Shown: piece after piece, positions 13,246 to 24,285 of the stretch | How the letters are laid out: the number at the start of each line of letters is the position of its first letter | Position numbering within the stretch: position 1 is the first letter of the stretch | Origin: Lota lota | Lineage: Eukaryota; Chordata; Actinopteri; Gadiformes; Lotidae | NCBI GenBank assembly: GCA_026745465.1 | Contig: JACYXH010000741.1 | Span: 81,001 to 145,000, forward strand | Direction: 5' to 3' | DNA length: 64,000 nucleotides | Notes under the pieces: generated by a model | Database searches by the model: none | The model's input: only the letters and a program-made list of their open reading frames with translations | What the model was told of the DNA's origin: nothing | Program-made: the position numbers and the translations under genes

Positions 13246-16200
13246 GGGCACAGTGCACAGGCCCTCAGTGTCGGCTGACTAAAAGACTGTTGGCCAGCCT
13301 CCCGTGCTCTCCTTCCTGAGACCCCGGTAGCAGCAGTTGCCACACTTGCTGATCTACCCTATAAACAATAACAAGGGCATTTCGTTCAAGGGAAGGGAAG
13401 TGAGTTTTCCTATGTTTCCCGAGGTTGCTCACCACTCATTGTTGTATTACTAGTAATATCAAACAAAATTCCTATTACTCAAAGTAATGTTAGGCAAGCA
13501 GCTCCACCACAAGGCCACAACAAAAATGTAACGCTGCGTGATTATCAGGATCAGCATTATCACTTACAATCCCTGCTCTGCATCTTTATCCATCTATTTG
13601 TTTAAATATTTTAACTCCCTTCCCTTCGAGAATGTCAAGAATCTAAAATCTCTGGTACTTTTTTTTACAATTCTCTCTCTCTCTCTCTCTCTCTCCATTA
13701 GATCAGATAATAGTGTGGAAAGGAATGCCATTCCTTTGCTGGACAGCAGGAGCGCTGTATGCAGGACAAAGCCACAGTGAGGAAGCGTGTGCCGGCGGAG
13801 GTCAGAGCATCTGAGTCTGGCTTCTCTCTGTTTTAATCACTGGCGGTGCACGCGACTACATCCCCAAACGTGCTCGTAAGCAGCGGATCCAATCAGGAAT
13901 GCCAGGGAAACAAAGCTAGGTGAGCCGGGTTTGTGGGAGCGCTGTGCGCTGGTTACCGTTGTCGCTGGCCACGAAGGTGACGTTGTAGAGGTTGTTGCTG
14001 ACGTAGGGGGACTCCCTGTCCAGCGCTGCCCGGGTGGAGACCGTCCCGTCGACGGGGTCCACCTCCAGCCAGTTGGCCGGGTCCAACAGCTTGGCGTACC
14101 TGCGTGTTAGAACCGTTTATACTTACTACGCGTCTTCGCCCACAACCCAAACACTGACATGTGTCGGCCGACGCCGGCGCGACAACGTCACCAAATTGTT
14201 TGAATATAACAATATTCCTCGAGCCGCACCGCCGACAACAACTGGAGAGAATGCAGATTCAAGCTTTAGTAAAACCCTGAACACTTTGACCAACTTACTA
14301 AAACAAGGCATCTTTGATTTGGCAAGCAATTCATTTAGACGCAGGTTGGATGATCGTTTATGGGCTGAGAGCAAAAGGGTAAAAGGTCTTCCTTGTTTCT
14401 TTTTTGTCAGTCACGAAGTGATGAAAATGTTTATTTCATTACGAGGTATATCTTTTATTCACAAACCTCTATTATAAATGAGCACACAGGCTTTACATCC
14501 TGACGGCATTAGGAACTTCATGTTATATCACTCGAACACAAATCACTGAAAACAGCACCCATCTCTTTCTTTGAAGTATTTGAGTTTGCAAAATAAGCAT
14601 ATCAAATCGGGATCCAAGCGGCGGCTTTAGGGTCGAGAAATATGGTGACCTTAATCTATATATATATAGTGATATATCACATATCTCATTCATGACATAG
14701 CATGCTGCGTGACTTTGTGACTTCTTTGATCAACAGTTTGAAACAACATTGAGGACGACAGGAAACAGGAACCTGTTTAAACCTGTTGAACCTCGTGTTC
14801 GAGCGAGTCCAGCGCCACCTCCCCACATTTAGTTGCAAAAGATAATCTGCAACGATTAGAGCAGTGTGCAGTGTCCGCCAGGAACATCACGTCCGTCAGT
14901 CAGTGGAAATTGAATTGTAGCTACGTATCTCTTGTTAAAGGGATGTCCAATCTCGTTGACAAGAGAGATGTTCAATCTTATAAAGATTGAACAACTCTCT
15001 TGTCAAGGAGATATATAATATCAATAAGACCAACCTGGTTGGTCTTAATGAGATTGGACATCTTGTTAACACGAGAAAGGTTCAATCTCGTTAAGACCAG
15101 CCTGGTTGGTCTTAATGAGATTGAACCTTTCTCTTGTTAAAGGGATGTCCAATCTCATTAAGATTTAACAACTCTCTTGTCAAAGAGATTTTAAACATCA
15201 ATAAGACCAACCTGGTTGAAGAAAATCGAACAATAAATCACTCCTAGTTTCAGAAGCTTCTGGAAGGTGTGTGTGTGTGTGTGGGTGTGTGTGTGTGTGT
15301 GTGTGTGTCCCTTACCGGACGGTCTGCCTCATGTATCGGTCGGGGGTCCTGGGCGGTGAAGGTGGTGACCACAGAGCCGGCGGGGAGGCCCTCCTCCAGC
15401 TCGATGGTCTTGGGGTCCGGGGAGAACTCGGGGCCCTCGTTGACGTCGACCACGCGCACAGACACGGTGGCGGTGGACTGGGGGGGGGGGCGGATGCCAG
15501 GCACCAGCGGGGCGTCGTTCTCCGTCACCACCGTCAGCGTGATGGAGCGGCTGAGCTCGTAGTCGAGGGGCTGGAGACAGAGGAGGAGGAGGAGGGGGGG
15601 GGTCCTGTTCATTTGGGATGTTGTGTCTGCTCGGGGCCTCGTTCCATCCCCTCATGTCTCACATCCTTCTCACTGGTTTTGGCCACTTGTGTTATTTGGC
15701 CTCTGGTTATCGGCGGCTTCCTTGAGGATATTTTAATGTTTCATAACATTTATACGTTCCCCATTTTACATCGTCTCTCTTCCATTACCTTCCCTTATTT
15801 TGGTTTTCTGTTTTTGCATATTTGAACTGGCAGGGAGTTGTTTTAGATTTGTTTTTGTTCATTATTATTATCTTTAATTCTAAGTTTTCATGCATTTTAT
15901 TTTATCCTATTTTCTTTGAATAATTCTATCCTCGTTTAATTATGTATTTATTCTTGCATGGTCTTCCTTGTCTTTACTCGGTCAGGTGTTCAAACGCGGC
16001 ACAAGAGTGAGGCTGTGGGCATTTTGAACGTAGTGTCATGTCTTTTTAATTGTTCTAATCGGAGCAAAGAAGGATTTTTGTTGAGTCATTGCAGAGCACA
16101 TGGCCTGATGTATTTCTCTCCAGGTTAGGCCAGAAACCAGTCTTGGTTAGGGTTAGGACTAGGTTAGGTTAGGACTAGGTTAGGTTAGGACTAGGTTAGG

Positions 16201-16567
16201 TAACCCTAACCTAGTCCTAACCTAGGGTTAGGTAACCCTAACCTTAACCTAGTACTAACCTAGGGTTACCTAACATTAACCTAGTCACAGTGTAATCTGG
16301 AGCCAGCACAACGGGAGAGGAGCTTTCTGACACATCTTTGCGTGTGTGTGTGCGTGTGCGTGCGTGCGTGTGTGTTTTCACCTTGACCACCGTGAGCAGG
16401 CCCTCGTTGGTGGTGGGGTCGGTGGGGATGGAGAAGTGGCCGGTGGGGTCCCCGGAGACGATCCGGTACGCTGCGCTCCAGGCCGAGGTGTGGGGCTGGT
16501 CCTTGTCAGTCACCCTCAGGCTGGACACCATCACGTTGACCCGGTTCTCCTGGACCTCACCCAAAAA
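6991..16567 (-). CDS. cdh2: Classical cadherin, N-cadherin-like, 3' exons only
   Basis: Eight minus-strand exons join with GT-AG sites: 16567-16382, 15570-15316, 14099-13957, 13090-12857, 12463-12254, 9932-9793, 8777-8630 and 7200-6991. They encode EC3 ([18 protein letters not shown]), EC4 ([10 protein letters not shown]), EC5 ([25 protein letters not shown]), the membrane segment, WMKRRDKEG, and the catenin-binding tail ending in [11 protein letters not shown]. These blocks resemble N-cadherin (CDH2) most, then CDH4; a divergent paralogue is possible. The family role is calcium-dependent homophilic adhesion linked to beta- and p120-catenin. No signal peptide, prodomain, EC1 or EC2 exon was found between 16,568 and rad51ap1. 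Exon 15570-15316 is 255 bp where phase needs 254, with an extra base in a C5 run. Exon 8777-8630 is 148 bp where phase needs 147, with an extra base in a C10 run. The joined membrane segment is shorter than in CDH2. Confidence 0.88.
7203..7900. repeat. 29-bp minisatellite in the last cadherin intron
   Basis: About two dozen head-to-tail copies of a unit containing GGCCTCTCGTTAGCATAG and CCCTGAATCAC. The main variation is GCATAG versus GCGTCG. It starts immediately beyond the acceptor of the terminal coding exon. Confidence 0.9.
8785..8950. repeat. CA-rich microsatellite with ATA interruptions
   Basis: (CA)n broken by CAGATATACACATA-type units. It directly abuts the acceptor of the 8777-8630 cadherin exon, so that exon's pyrimidine tract is a (TG)n run. 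Confidence 0.9.
9525..9775. repeat. Degenerate telomere-like GGTTAG array in a cadherin intron
   Basis: About 250 bp of mixed GGGTTAGGTTAGGGT, GGGTAGGGT and GGGTGGGTTAGG units, ending 18 bp before the donor of exon 9932-9793. It is related to, but not uniform, (TTAGGG)n. Confidence 0.85.
10615..12107. repeat. 39-bp minisatellite, about 1.5 kb
   Basis: Roughly 37 copies of a 39-bp unit made of ACC/CAC triplets plus CAGAGCACCTAAC. The unit is a multiple of three and lacks stops, so long ORFs appear on both strands. They lie inside the intron that splits the cadherin transmembrane segment and are not genes. Confidence 0.92.
12590..12695. repeat. Palindromic CCCTAAAGGG / CCCTTTAGGG block
   Basis: About 100 bp of alternating ACCCTAAAGGGTTAACC and GACCCTTTAGGGT units with self-complementary arms, in a cadherin intron. 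It could form hairpins. The function, if any, is unknown. Confidence 0.75.
13187..13245. repeat. GT microsatellite
   Basis: (GT)n of about 58 bp in the cadherin intron between exons 14099-13957 and 13090-12857. Confidence 0.9.
14930..15215. repeat. Nested inverted-repeat block in a cadherin intron
   Basis: Alternating units such as GGGATGTCCAATCTCGTT, AAGATTGAACAACTCTC and AAGACCAACCTGGTTGGTC occur in both orientations. The CCAACCTGGTTGG and CCAGCCTGGTTGG centres are palindromic and flanked by complementary arms. No transposase or target duplication was found, so this may be a foldback element or a locally generated repeat. Confidence 0.75.
16140..16290. repeat. TTAGG/CCTAA inverted array
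   Basis: Plus-strand GGTTAGGACTAGGTTAGG units to about 16,203, followed by their reverse complements (CCTAACCTAGTCCTAACC) to about 16,285. The result is a cruciform-capable palindrome in a cadherin intron. Confidence 0.8.
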
Positions 16568-16584
16568 CTGGCAGGAGAGGGAGG

Positions 16585-16592
16585 GGGGGGAG

Positions 16593-16679
<87 letters not shown>

Positions 16680-16816
16680 CCGAGAAACAGAGACCGAGAA
16701 ACAGAGACCGAGAAACAGAGACCGAGAGAGAGAGAGAAAAACAGCGAGCGCAAGAGAGAGCGAGAGCAAGAGAGAGAAACAGAGAGAGAGAGAAACAGAG
16801 AGAACAAGAAAGAGAG

Positions 16817-16856
<40 letters not shown>

Positions 16857-16915
16857 CAAGAGCGAGAGCAAGAGCGAGAGCAAGAGAGAGAAACAGAGAG
16901 AGAGAGAAAGAGAAA
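16585..16915. repeat. GA-rich microsatellite
   Basis: (GA)n at 16,593-16,672, then GAGAAACA and GAGCAA variants to about 16,915. It lies directly upstream (in gene sense) of the first detectable cadherin exon, and no further cadherin coding is visible beyond it. Confidence 0.9.
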
Positions 16916-17743
16916 CAAGAATAAGCACTCGCGGAGATCCTTCCGTTTCATTCAAATAATGCCTCCTTTATTGGGTCAAAATAAATTCTCCGTGGTTGAC
17001 TTTCTACTGAAGCTTAAACGTTTACTAAAATAAATGATTATACATAAACTACGGTCACTAAACTGTTTCTCTGTCCCCCTCTCTTACTCAAACAAAAAGA
17101 ACTTTCCAAGCCGTGATCCAGCTGCTCCTTACAACTGTGAAGGTGACCTAACTAGGAGGAGGCGGAGGCTGCCGTAGTCTAGCAACCAATCAAAGTAATT
17201 TCTCTAGACACGAAGTGCATCAACCAAATCCAACAATTTAGAAACAAAATAGATAAACAATACAAAAAATAATCTTGTTTGTTTTTACAACAAAATGTAT
17301 AAACACCAATATATCTATTATGGCTCCAACAGTCCTATAAGATGTCAGAGAAAATGTCAGTGTTGATGTTACAACAATCTAATGTCATTCAAAGTTAATC
17401 AAATCCTTATTTTAGATGTTAATCGCATCACTGAGATCAACAATCATTAGGCCTGATCAGAAGCATGGTCACTGCGTTTATTTTCATCCCTCACCCCCCA
17501 AAATGTACAACGTGAATAAACACATAATCACAGGCTTCGCCCACGGAACATCCTTAAGAGAGAGAATCTGAATCTGAATGTGAATCAGAGTTGCTTTTAT
17601 TACATATTAACGTACAAGTACGCAAGAGTACAATTCTTAGGCTTGGATCCTCAACAGTCACATAGCAGCATCAATACAAGATCACAATAACAAAGTAAGT
17701 AATAATAAATATTAGTAAGTAGCAGCATCAATACAATTAATCA

Positions 17744-17785
<42 letters not shown>

Positions 17786-18399
17786 CTAAGGTCCTGGCTT
17801 TGTGATTGTAGGATTCCACCCTTTATAATATGCGGATATTGCTTACAGTCTTAACATACAGTCGCTTATTGCACTTGTTCATAAATGACTATTCAGTTGT
17901 TAATTGGGGCCAGTCTGTTCTGTGAGTTTTTTTTGGCCGTGCATATATAATAGGAACTAGGACTAAATTAAGAAGTTTGTGATAGTTATAGTTCTAACTT
18001 TATAACAGTTAGCCCACGTGAGCCATGCTGTTAGAATCAGCCGATTTGGTACGATTACATGTAACGCGTCTGATTTATAATAAACGCATATATTAAGTCA
18101 AATAATTATGTTTGAGTTGTGTTGTTATTTCGATTAGAACTGCTTCATGTAAGAGTTAAAAATAATGGATAATATGTCATTTCTTTGTTTGTGTGGTTGA
18201 ACGAATCAGTCGCTCCGGTGTTCCACCGTATTCTGTGACCCCAGGGGTCGCTGTTGCACACTTCCTCCGGTCGTCAGCTCAGTGGACAGAACCGTGGAGC
18301 GTCCTTACAGGTTAGAAAACCGAACTAAACGGGATATCTAACTATCTAACCAGTTAAATGTGTCGCTGTTCTAACCATATGACGTCGATGTTCCAAACT
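16916..18399. other. Spacer between cadherin fragment and rad51ap1
   Basis: No EC1/EC2 cadherin exon was found. A sequence at about 17,560-17,700 resembles an old interspersed repeat (GAGTTGCTTTTATTACATA). A CA microsatellite lies at 17,745-17,783. The rad51ap1 promoter and 5' UTR probably lie at about 18,230-18,399. Confidence 0.5.
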
Positions 18400-21300
18400 A
18401 TGGATCGACCGTCAAGGTTTGTAAACGACTACGGTTATATCCGCAATCATTCACCAAGGTTAAGCTCTTTCTAACTTCTGTTAACAGGAAGTCCAAGGTT
18501 ATCAAGTACTGCGACTTGAATGATGGTACGTTAACGTAAATGTGACTTGAATGATGGTAAGTTAACGTAAATGTTACTTGAATGATGGTAAGTTAACGTA
18601 AATGTGTGTGTTGTTGTTCAGTCCATCATGTCCACACAGAGAAAACTAATGAAACAGTCCATGTCCATGTCTTGTACTCTCGCATGTACAAAGCCGCCAG
18701 CCAGCAAGAAACCCAGGGGCCAAATGAAACGGGACCGCAAGAAACCATGGAGCAAGTGTTCCAGTCAAGATTTACACTCACAACTCTCAGCCAACCACCA
18801 CACCAGGTAGGAAGCAGCTGCAGGGCTTTGTCCCGTTTTTTAATTAAAAATAAAAGTTATCTTCCATGTATTTGTCCATACCTGACAATATCTCCTTATT
18901 TAATAAGCGTAATTGCAAACCAAAGTACTTGTAAACAAATGTTTGTATTGGGCAGAGTGTTTGAGAGCTTTGAGATGAAACAAAGGATATATCTGGTGTT
19001 GTAGCATCATATTAAGGCACCCATGTGGTCCACTGATCCACTTTTCTTGGACTGTTACAATGAAAGCTTTACCCTTCTTGGTCACCATGAAGAAGTTAAT
19101 CGCTATTGTTATGTGGATCATTGATGTGCAATGTCTAATTTATGTGGAAATGTCAAAATATGTGTCATACCGAAAGAGAAAAATAGATATCTAATACAGC
19201 AATGAGTATATAATACTGTTGTACAATAATGCCTACTGGTTAGTGATAATATCAGTATGGCTGTAACCCAACCTGCTCCTGTGTTCAGTGTGAATATCAT
19301 CTCGGTCTCCGGTGTTGCTGTGTGTCCTACAGGAAGCCGCTGGATCAGGAGCTGTATGAGCGACACCTGGAGGCAGCGCTCACTCTGTCTCAGCTTTACT
19401 GTACCGACGAAGGCAACACTGACCCGACCCCCACCATCCACACAGAGCAGTACCCCACCACGGGTCTATCCCCCATCACGGGTCTATCCCCCACCATGGG
19501 TCTGTCCCCCACCATGAGTCCGACCCCCACCATCCACACAGAGCAGTACCCCACCACGGGTCTGACCCCCACCACGGGTCTGACCCCCACCATGGGTCTG
19601 TCCCCCACCATGAGTCTGACCCCCACCATGAGTCTGACCCCCACCACGGGTCTGACCCCCACCATGAGTCTGACCCCCACCATGAGTCTGACCCCCCACC
19701 ATGGGTCTGACCCCCACCATGGGTCTGACTCCCACCACGAGTCTGACCCCCACCATGGGTCTGATCCCCACCATGGGTCTGACCCCCACCATGGGTCTGA
19801 CCCCCACCACGGGTCTGACCCCCACCATGGGTCTGACCCCCACCATGGGTCTGATCCCCACCACGGGCCCAACCCCGACCCACAAAGGTTGGTTTACTAC
19901 GCGTGTAATGGGTTGGAATGAACTTAGTAGCACCGAATTAAAACACAACACACAGACCAATTAGCGCGCTTTGATGGTAGGAAATGGTGGAAGGAGAAAG
20001 GACCCGAGTTCTGGTCCTGTGGTGGCGACCTCGGGTCGAAGCTACTAAAGAACTTTGCTGAGAGCAAACCTTCCCTCAGAGCAAGCCTGCCCTCAGAGCA
20101 AGCCTGCCCTCAGAGCAAGCCTTCCCTCAGAGCAAGCCTTCCCTCAGAGCAAGCCTTCCCTCAGAGCAAGCCTGCCCTCAGAGCAAGCCTGCCCTCAGAG
20201 CAAGCCTTCCCTCAGAGCAAGCCTGCCCTCAGAGCAAGCCTTCCCTCAGAGCAAGCCTTCCCTCAGAGCAAGCCTTCCCTCAGAACAAGCCTTCCCTCAG
20301 AGCAAGCCTTCCCTCAGAGCAAGCCTTCCCTCAGAGCAAGCCTACCCACTATCCACTACTAATGCATACGTTAAGGACCACAGTTGATGACGTCATATAA
20401 ACGTCACAAACATCGAGCAATATTGGTATCGACCTATAGTAGCTTAGAAATATCGCTATGTGTATTAGCCAACCCTTTTCATAGCGGTGCATCATGAAAT
20501 GTATAGACCTGAAGTTGTTCACCTATTGCCTTTTTTATAAATGTTTTTCCTTCTTCAGAAGTCGCGGCTGAACGTCAAGGAGAGGAAAAAGAAGACCCTT
20601 CCCCTCTGCTGTTTTCTAACTGCAGTGTAAACGGCAGCCTGTTGGGTAATCAGACTTTATTGAGTCAGTGTCATACACTCACACACCCATCTAGCAAGCC
20701 ACGGAACCTGTGCTATTACTAAGTTGTTTTACACTTTCATTTCAAGCGACTTAGCAGTGGTTTATCAGTCATCAAGAAACGTTTCCATGCTGTTGTGTGT
20801 TTGTTATATATTGTGTAGGTTTGGATTGCATCCACGCAGAGCGAGGCTCTTCTAAGCACAAGTCCTCCCCCAGGACCCTTTGGCCCCCACGGAGGGGGCC
20901 CAGGGACCAAGACGAGGACTACAAGCCTAAACTCACAGCAGGTGTCCACCCAGTTAGCTGTTAGCGCTGTGAAACGTGATACCTTGTTCTGTGGGATTTA
21001 TTTACAAGTGTTATTCATGTTATTTTATGTCCAGTGGGGGAACAGGGAGTGAGACGATGTTCCCTTCAGGGATTTGTAGAAGGGATCCATCTTGGTTTGG
21101 GGTGGCTGGCACTAGAAAAGTAACGCAATATGAACCTCTGATCTCTAGTGTTGTGTGATCTCTAGTGTTGTGTCTAGTGTTGTGTGATCTCTAGTGTTGT
21201 GTGATCTCTAGTGTTGTGTGATCTCTAGTGTTGTGTGATCTCCAGTGTTGTGTGATCTCTAGTGTTGTGTGATCTCCAGTGTTGTGTGATCTCTAGTGTT

Positions 21301-23337
21301 GTGTGATCTCCAGTGTTGTGTGATCTCTAGTGTTGTGTGATCTCTAGTGTTGTGTGATCTCTAGTGTTGTGTGATCTCTAGTGTTGTGTGATCTCCAGTG
21401 TTGTGTGATCTCTAGTGTTGTGTTATCTCCAGTGTTGTGTGGTCTATAGTGTTGTGTGATCTCTAGTGTTGTGTGATCTCTAGTGTTGTGTGATCTCTAG
21501 TGTTGTGTGATCTCCAGTGTTGTGTGATCTCTAGTGTTGTGTGATCTCCAGTGTTGTGTGGTCTATAGTGTTGTGTGATCTCTAGTGTTGTGTGATCTCT
21601 AGTGTTGTGTGATCTCCAGTGTTGTGTGGTCTATAGTGTTGTGTGATCTCTAGTGTTGTGTGATCTCCAGTGTTGTGTGATTGCTAGTGTTGTGCGTGAT
21701 CTCTAGTGTTGTGCGTGATCTCTAGTGTTGTGTGAGTTGATAGTTATTCCACTAGCACTCCCTGATTCTCGGTCTTTGGTTAAGATATCGAATTCTTTTT
21801 TCTATTTTTCCCAAATGGATTTCCAGAATCGGAAAGTGACGACAACTTGAGCAAAGTGGCGGAGAGCGAGGATGAGGAGTTCACCGTGAGGAAGGTCATG
21901 AAGAAGAGCAAGAAGAGCAAGAAGGGGACCAGAAAGATGGAGAAGAAGACGAAGCCTCCTCCTCCCCCGACCTCCTCTAAGAGGGACAAGCAGACCTCCA
22001 AACCTGCAAAAGCCAAACCGCCAGCCACAGGTAGGCTTACTCTTTAAGGTATTTAGTCACTGAATTGTGTTTTTCCATCATTAAAGAGCAGTTAGGGGTT
22101 AATTCTTACTGTTTTAAAATGTCCTGACAGCCTCCGCGCCAGTCAGAACCGCAGCTTCCTCGCCAGTAAGAACGCCTCCACCTGCCAATCAGGTGTCAGT
22201 GCCCAGGAGGCTGCCGCCCCCCTCCATGACATATTCTTCCTGTATACCTGCGGCCAGCCCAGCAGGGGGCAGCAGACTTCCCAAGTGGAATCCTCCAGGT
22301 ATGATGACCATAGACGGGTAAACACAGGCGCCAGATCTTGGATCGTGCGTACGCCCTGCCGGCCAAGACTGGCCTGTAAACAAACACTAGGAAACGGAAG
22401 AGCTGCGATTGTCTGGATAAAAAACACTATAACGTTACTTCACATTTCAATGAGTCGTTTTTATTCAAGGGTTTATGATCTATGTGGAGTACAAAATAAT
22501 ATATAGAAACGTATAAAATGTATATATTATAATTGAATAGGATTGTGAAGGCCGCTTATTGAAATCGGTTGGGAATGTAGAAGTTCTAGTGCTTTTCTTC
22601 CAGAAAAAGCCCGGCTCCTCTGTGGAAATGAGTTTGCAGGCCAGTCCTGGCCGCCACGTTGACATATCCAAGCAATGGGTGAAAGCAGTCAGTGCTGCGT
22701 CCGTGCATACGTCATCTATACATCTGTTGTGACCGTGGGGTGACGTGATCACAACATGGCTGATTCGTGGGAATGAAACTGAAAGGACCAGTATTAATGC
22801 TTTTAAGGAAGATCATGTTAGGCTTGATATTTATGTTCATCCATTCTCTTTCCCACTTCTGCAAATGTTTGTCAAAGGGGGAATAGATATTTCTGTACGT
22901 TTTAATAATTGTAATACTAGTTTGGCACATTATCGATCTCTGGTAGGATTGTATTTTGTCACAGCGGGCAGCACAGATGATAAACAAATTAAAAACAATA
23001 GAGCAGAATAACCATATAGATATTCTAGGAATAGAAAGTAAAGGATGTTCAAATACATTTAAACAATTAGAATATCACAGGATATAAAAACAATATCAAT
23101 GAAAGGAATAAAAAATAAATGTCAGCAGGTGGTTTTGGACCAGTTCCCTGACTCAGCATGAGGTCAACATATTGTTGCCCCTCCCCAGGTCAGCTGGGCA
23201 GCTGCCCCTCCCCCTCCCAGGGCTCCGCGCTGAAGTCCACCGGACCGGGACCGGGTCTGAGGCTGGGGCTGTCCCGCCGGGTCCGGGTCAAGCCCCTGCA
23301 CCCCAGTGTGACTAGTCTCACTCACACACACATATAG
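18400..23337 (+). CDS. rad51ap1: RAD51-associated protein 1
   Basis: Nine exons can be drawn: 18400-18416 (MDRPSR), 18488-18525 (KSKVIKYCDLND), 18622-18806, 19333-19887, 20559-20645, 20819-20941, 21827-22030, 22131-22298 and 23189-23337 (TAG stop). Recognition rests on the basic N-terminus, the block LDQELYERHLEAAL in exon 4, SNCSV in exon 5, the acidic then lysine-rich exon 7 (ESEDEEFTVRKV), LPKWNPPG in exon 8, and the C-terminal RAD51-binding segment LRLGLSRRVRVKPLHPS. The family binds DNA and RAD51 and stimulates D-loop formation in homologous recombination. Exons 5-9 join in phase. Exons 2 and 3 as drawn are out of phase by one, so a small exon was missed or there is an indel. Exon 4 has one extra base in a C6 run near 19,690. 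The last eight residues read into a CA microsatellite before the stop. Confidence 0.9.
18514..18606 (+). repeat. 31-bp triplication across the rad51ap1 exon 2 donor
   Basis: Three copies with period 31 begin at 18514, 18545 and 18576. Each contains ACTTGAATGATG followed by GTAAGT or GTACGT, so the last codons of exon 2 and its splice donor are copied three times. Copies two and three carry the better donor consensus, but reading through copy one meets a stop. Confidence 0.85.
19450..19880 (+). repeat. Coding minisatellite in rad51ap1 exon 4
   Basis: About two dozen copies of an 18-bp unit (GGGTCTGACCCCCACCAT and variants) encode a GLTPTM-type hexapeptide in the rad51ap1 frame. Longer repeats of TIHTEQYPTT are included near the start. 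A CCCCCC run at about 19,690, where other units have five Cs, shifts the frame into a PHHGSD reading. Removing its effect restores the phase needed to join exon 5. Confidence 0.88.
20060..20345 (+). repeat. 17-bp minisatellite in rad51ap1 intron 4
   Basis: About 17 copies of CTTCCCTCAGAGCAAGC, alternating with a CTGCCCTC variant. It is open in several frames but lies between good splice sites. Confidence 0.9.
21143..21735 (+). repeat. 17-bp minisatellite in rad51ap1 intron 6
   Basis: About 35 copies of TGATCTCTAGTGTTGTG with CTCCAG and CTATAG variants, ending about 90 bp before exon 7. Confidence 0.92.
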
Positions 23338-23480
23338 ACACACACATACACACAAACACACACATATAGACACACACATACACACAAACACACACATATA
23401 GACACACACATACACACAAACACACACATATAGACACACACATACACACACACACATATACACACACACACAAACACACG
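23322..23480. repeat. CA/ATAGACA microsatellite at the rad51ap1 stop
   Basis: ACACACA units with periodic CATATAGACA. The rad51ap1 stop codon TAG (23335-23337) lies inside the first unit, so the extreme C-terminus depends on the repeat. Confidence 0.88.
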
Positions 23481-23504
23481 CACATGGAGACGCGCACGCA
23501 CACA

Positions 23505-23760
23505 AATGTTTATCTTAATGTTTCATTCAATGTTTCATTTAATGTTTCTCTTAATGTTTATGTTAATGTTTCTCTTAATGTTTATGTTAATGTTTCTCTT
23601 AATGTTTCTCTTTATGTTTCTCTTAATGTTTCTATTAATGTTTCTCTTAATGTTTCTCTTAATATTTCTCTTAATGTTTCTCTTAATGTTTATAGGTTTA
23701 TTAGGTTAATTAGGTTAACTTAATGTTTCTCTTAATGTTTCTCTTAATGTTTCTGTTGAC
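23505..23760 (+). repeat. 12-bp minisatellite (AATGTTTCTCTT)n
   Basis: About 20 units with TTATGTT and GGTTTATTAGG variants, in the likely rad51ap1 3' UTR or immediate flank. Confidence 0.88.
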
Positions 23761-23830
23761 GTCAGTTGTGACATTGTTATTAGAATTGACCAACCTGCCA
23801 TTTCTTTGTTAAATTAAATATATCCATTGA

Positions 23831-23836
23831 AATAAA
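23831..23836 (+). terminator. Candidate rad51ap1 poly(A) signal
   Basis: AATAAA about 500 bp after the rad51ap1 stop, beyond the AATGTTTCTCTT repeat. It is the first good match in a plausible position. Confidence 0.4.
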
Positions 23837-24285
23837 ATATTGTTTTGTTTTTATACGTTGGGGTAATGTATTTGGGCGCTGATAACTTCAATGAATATAA
23901 GGTAGGGCCTACAATTTGTATGTATTTGTTCATTTTATTGGGTTCATAAATTCATATACAGCAATTTGATGTATGACTAGATTAATATGAGAATGAGGTA
24001 CTTTAGGTACTAGAGATTCCTACAGGGCACCTTTTATTTTCAAAGAAACACTTCTGGCTGTTAGATTCTACTACTACACAATTATTTAGCTGCACATGGT
24101 CTATTCAGTCCGTTTTATTATCACATGCACAGTATAACATGGTCATTTCGTGGTACACTGAAATTCTTATGGCAATGCAAGGGTATCTATGTTGTAGAAA
24201 AACACTTGAAAGTGAGGAAAACATGATCCTTGGTGTAGTGCTTGTACTGCCGTTTTCAGTGTGTGCCTGAGAAACATCTCAAATG
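23837..24285. other. Intergenic sequence with an old repeat fragment
   Basis: At about 24,105-24,175 the sequence CCGTTTTATTATCACATG ... GTGGTACACTGAAATTCTTATG resembles the 3' end of a common fish interspersed repeat. No coding was seen. Confidence 0.4.
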
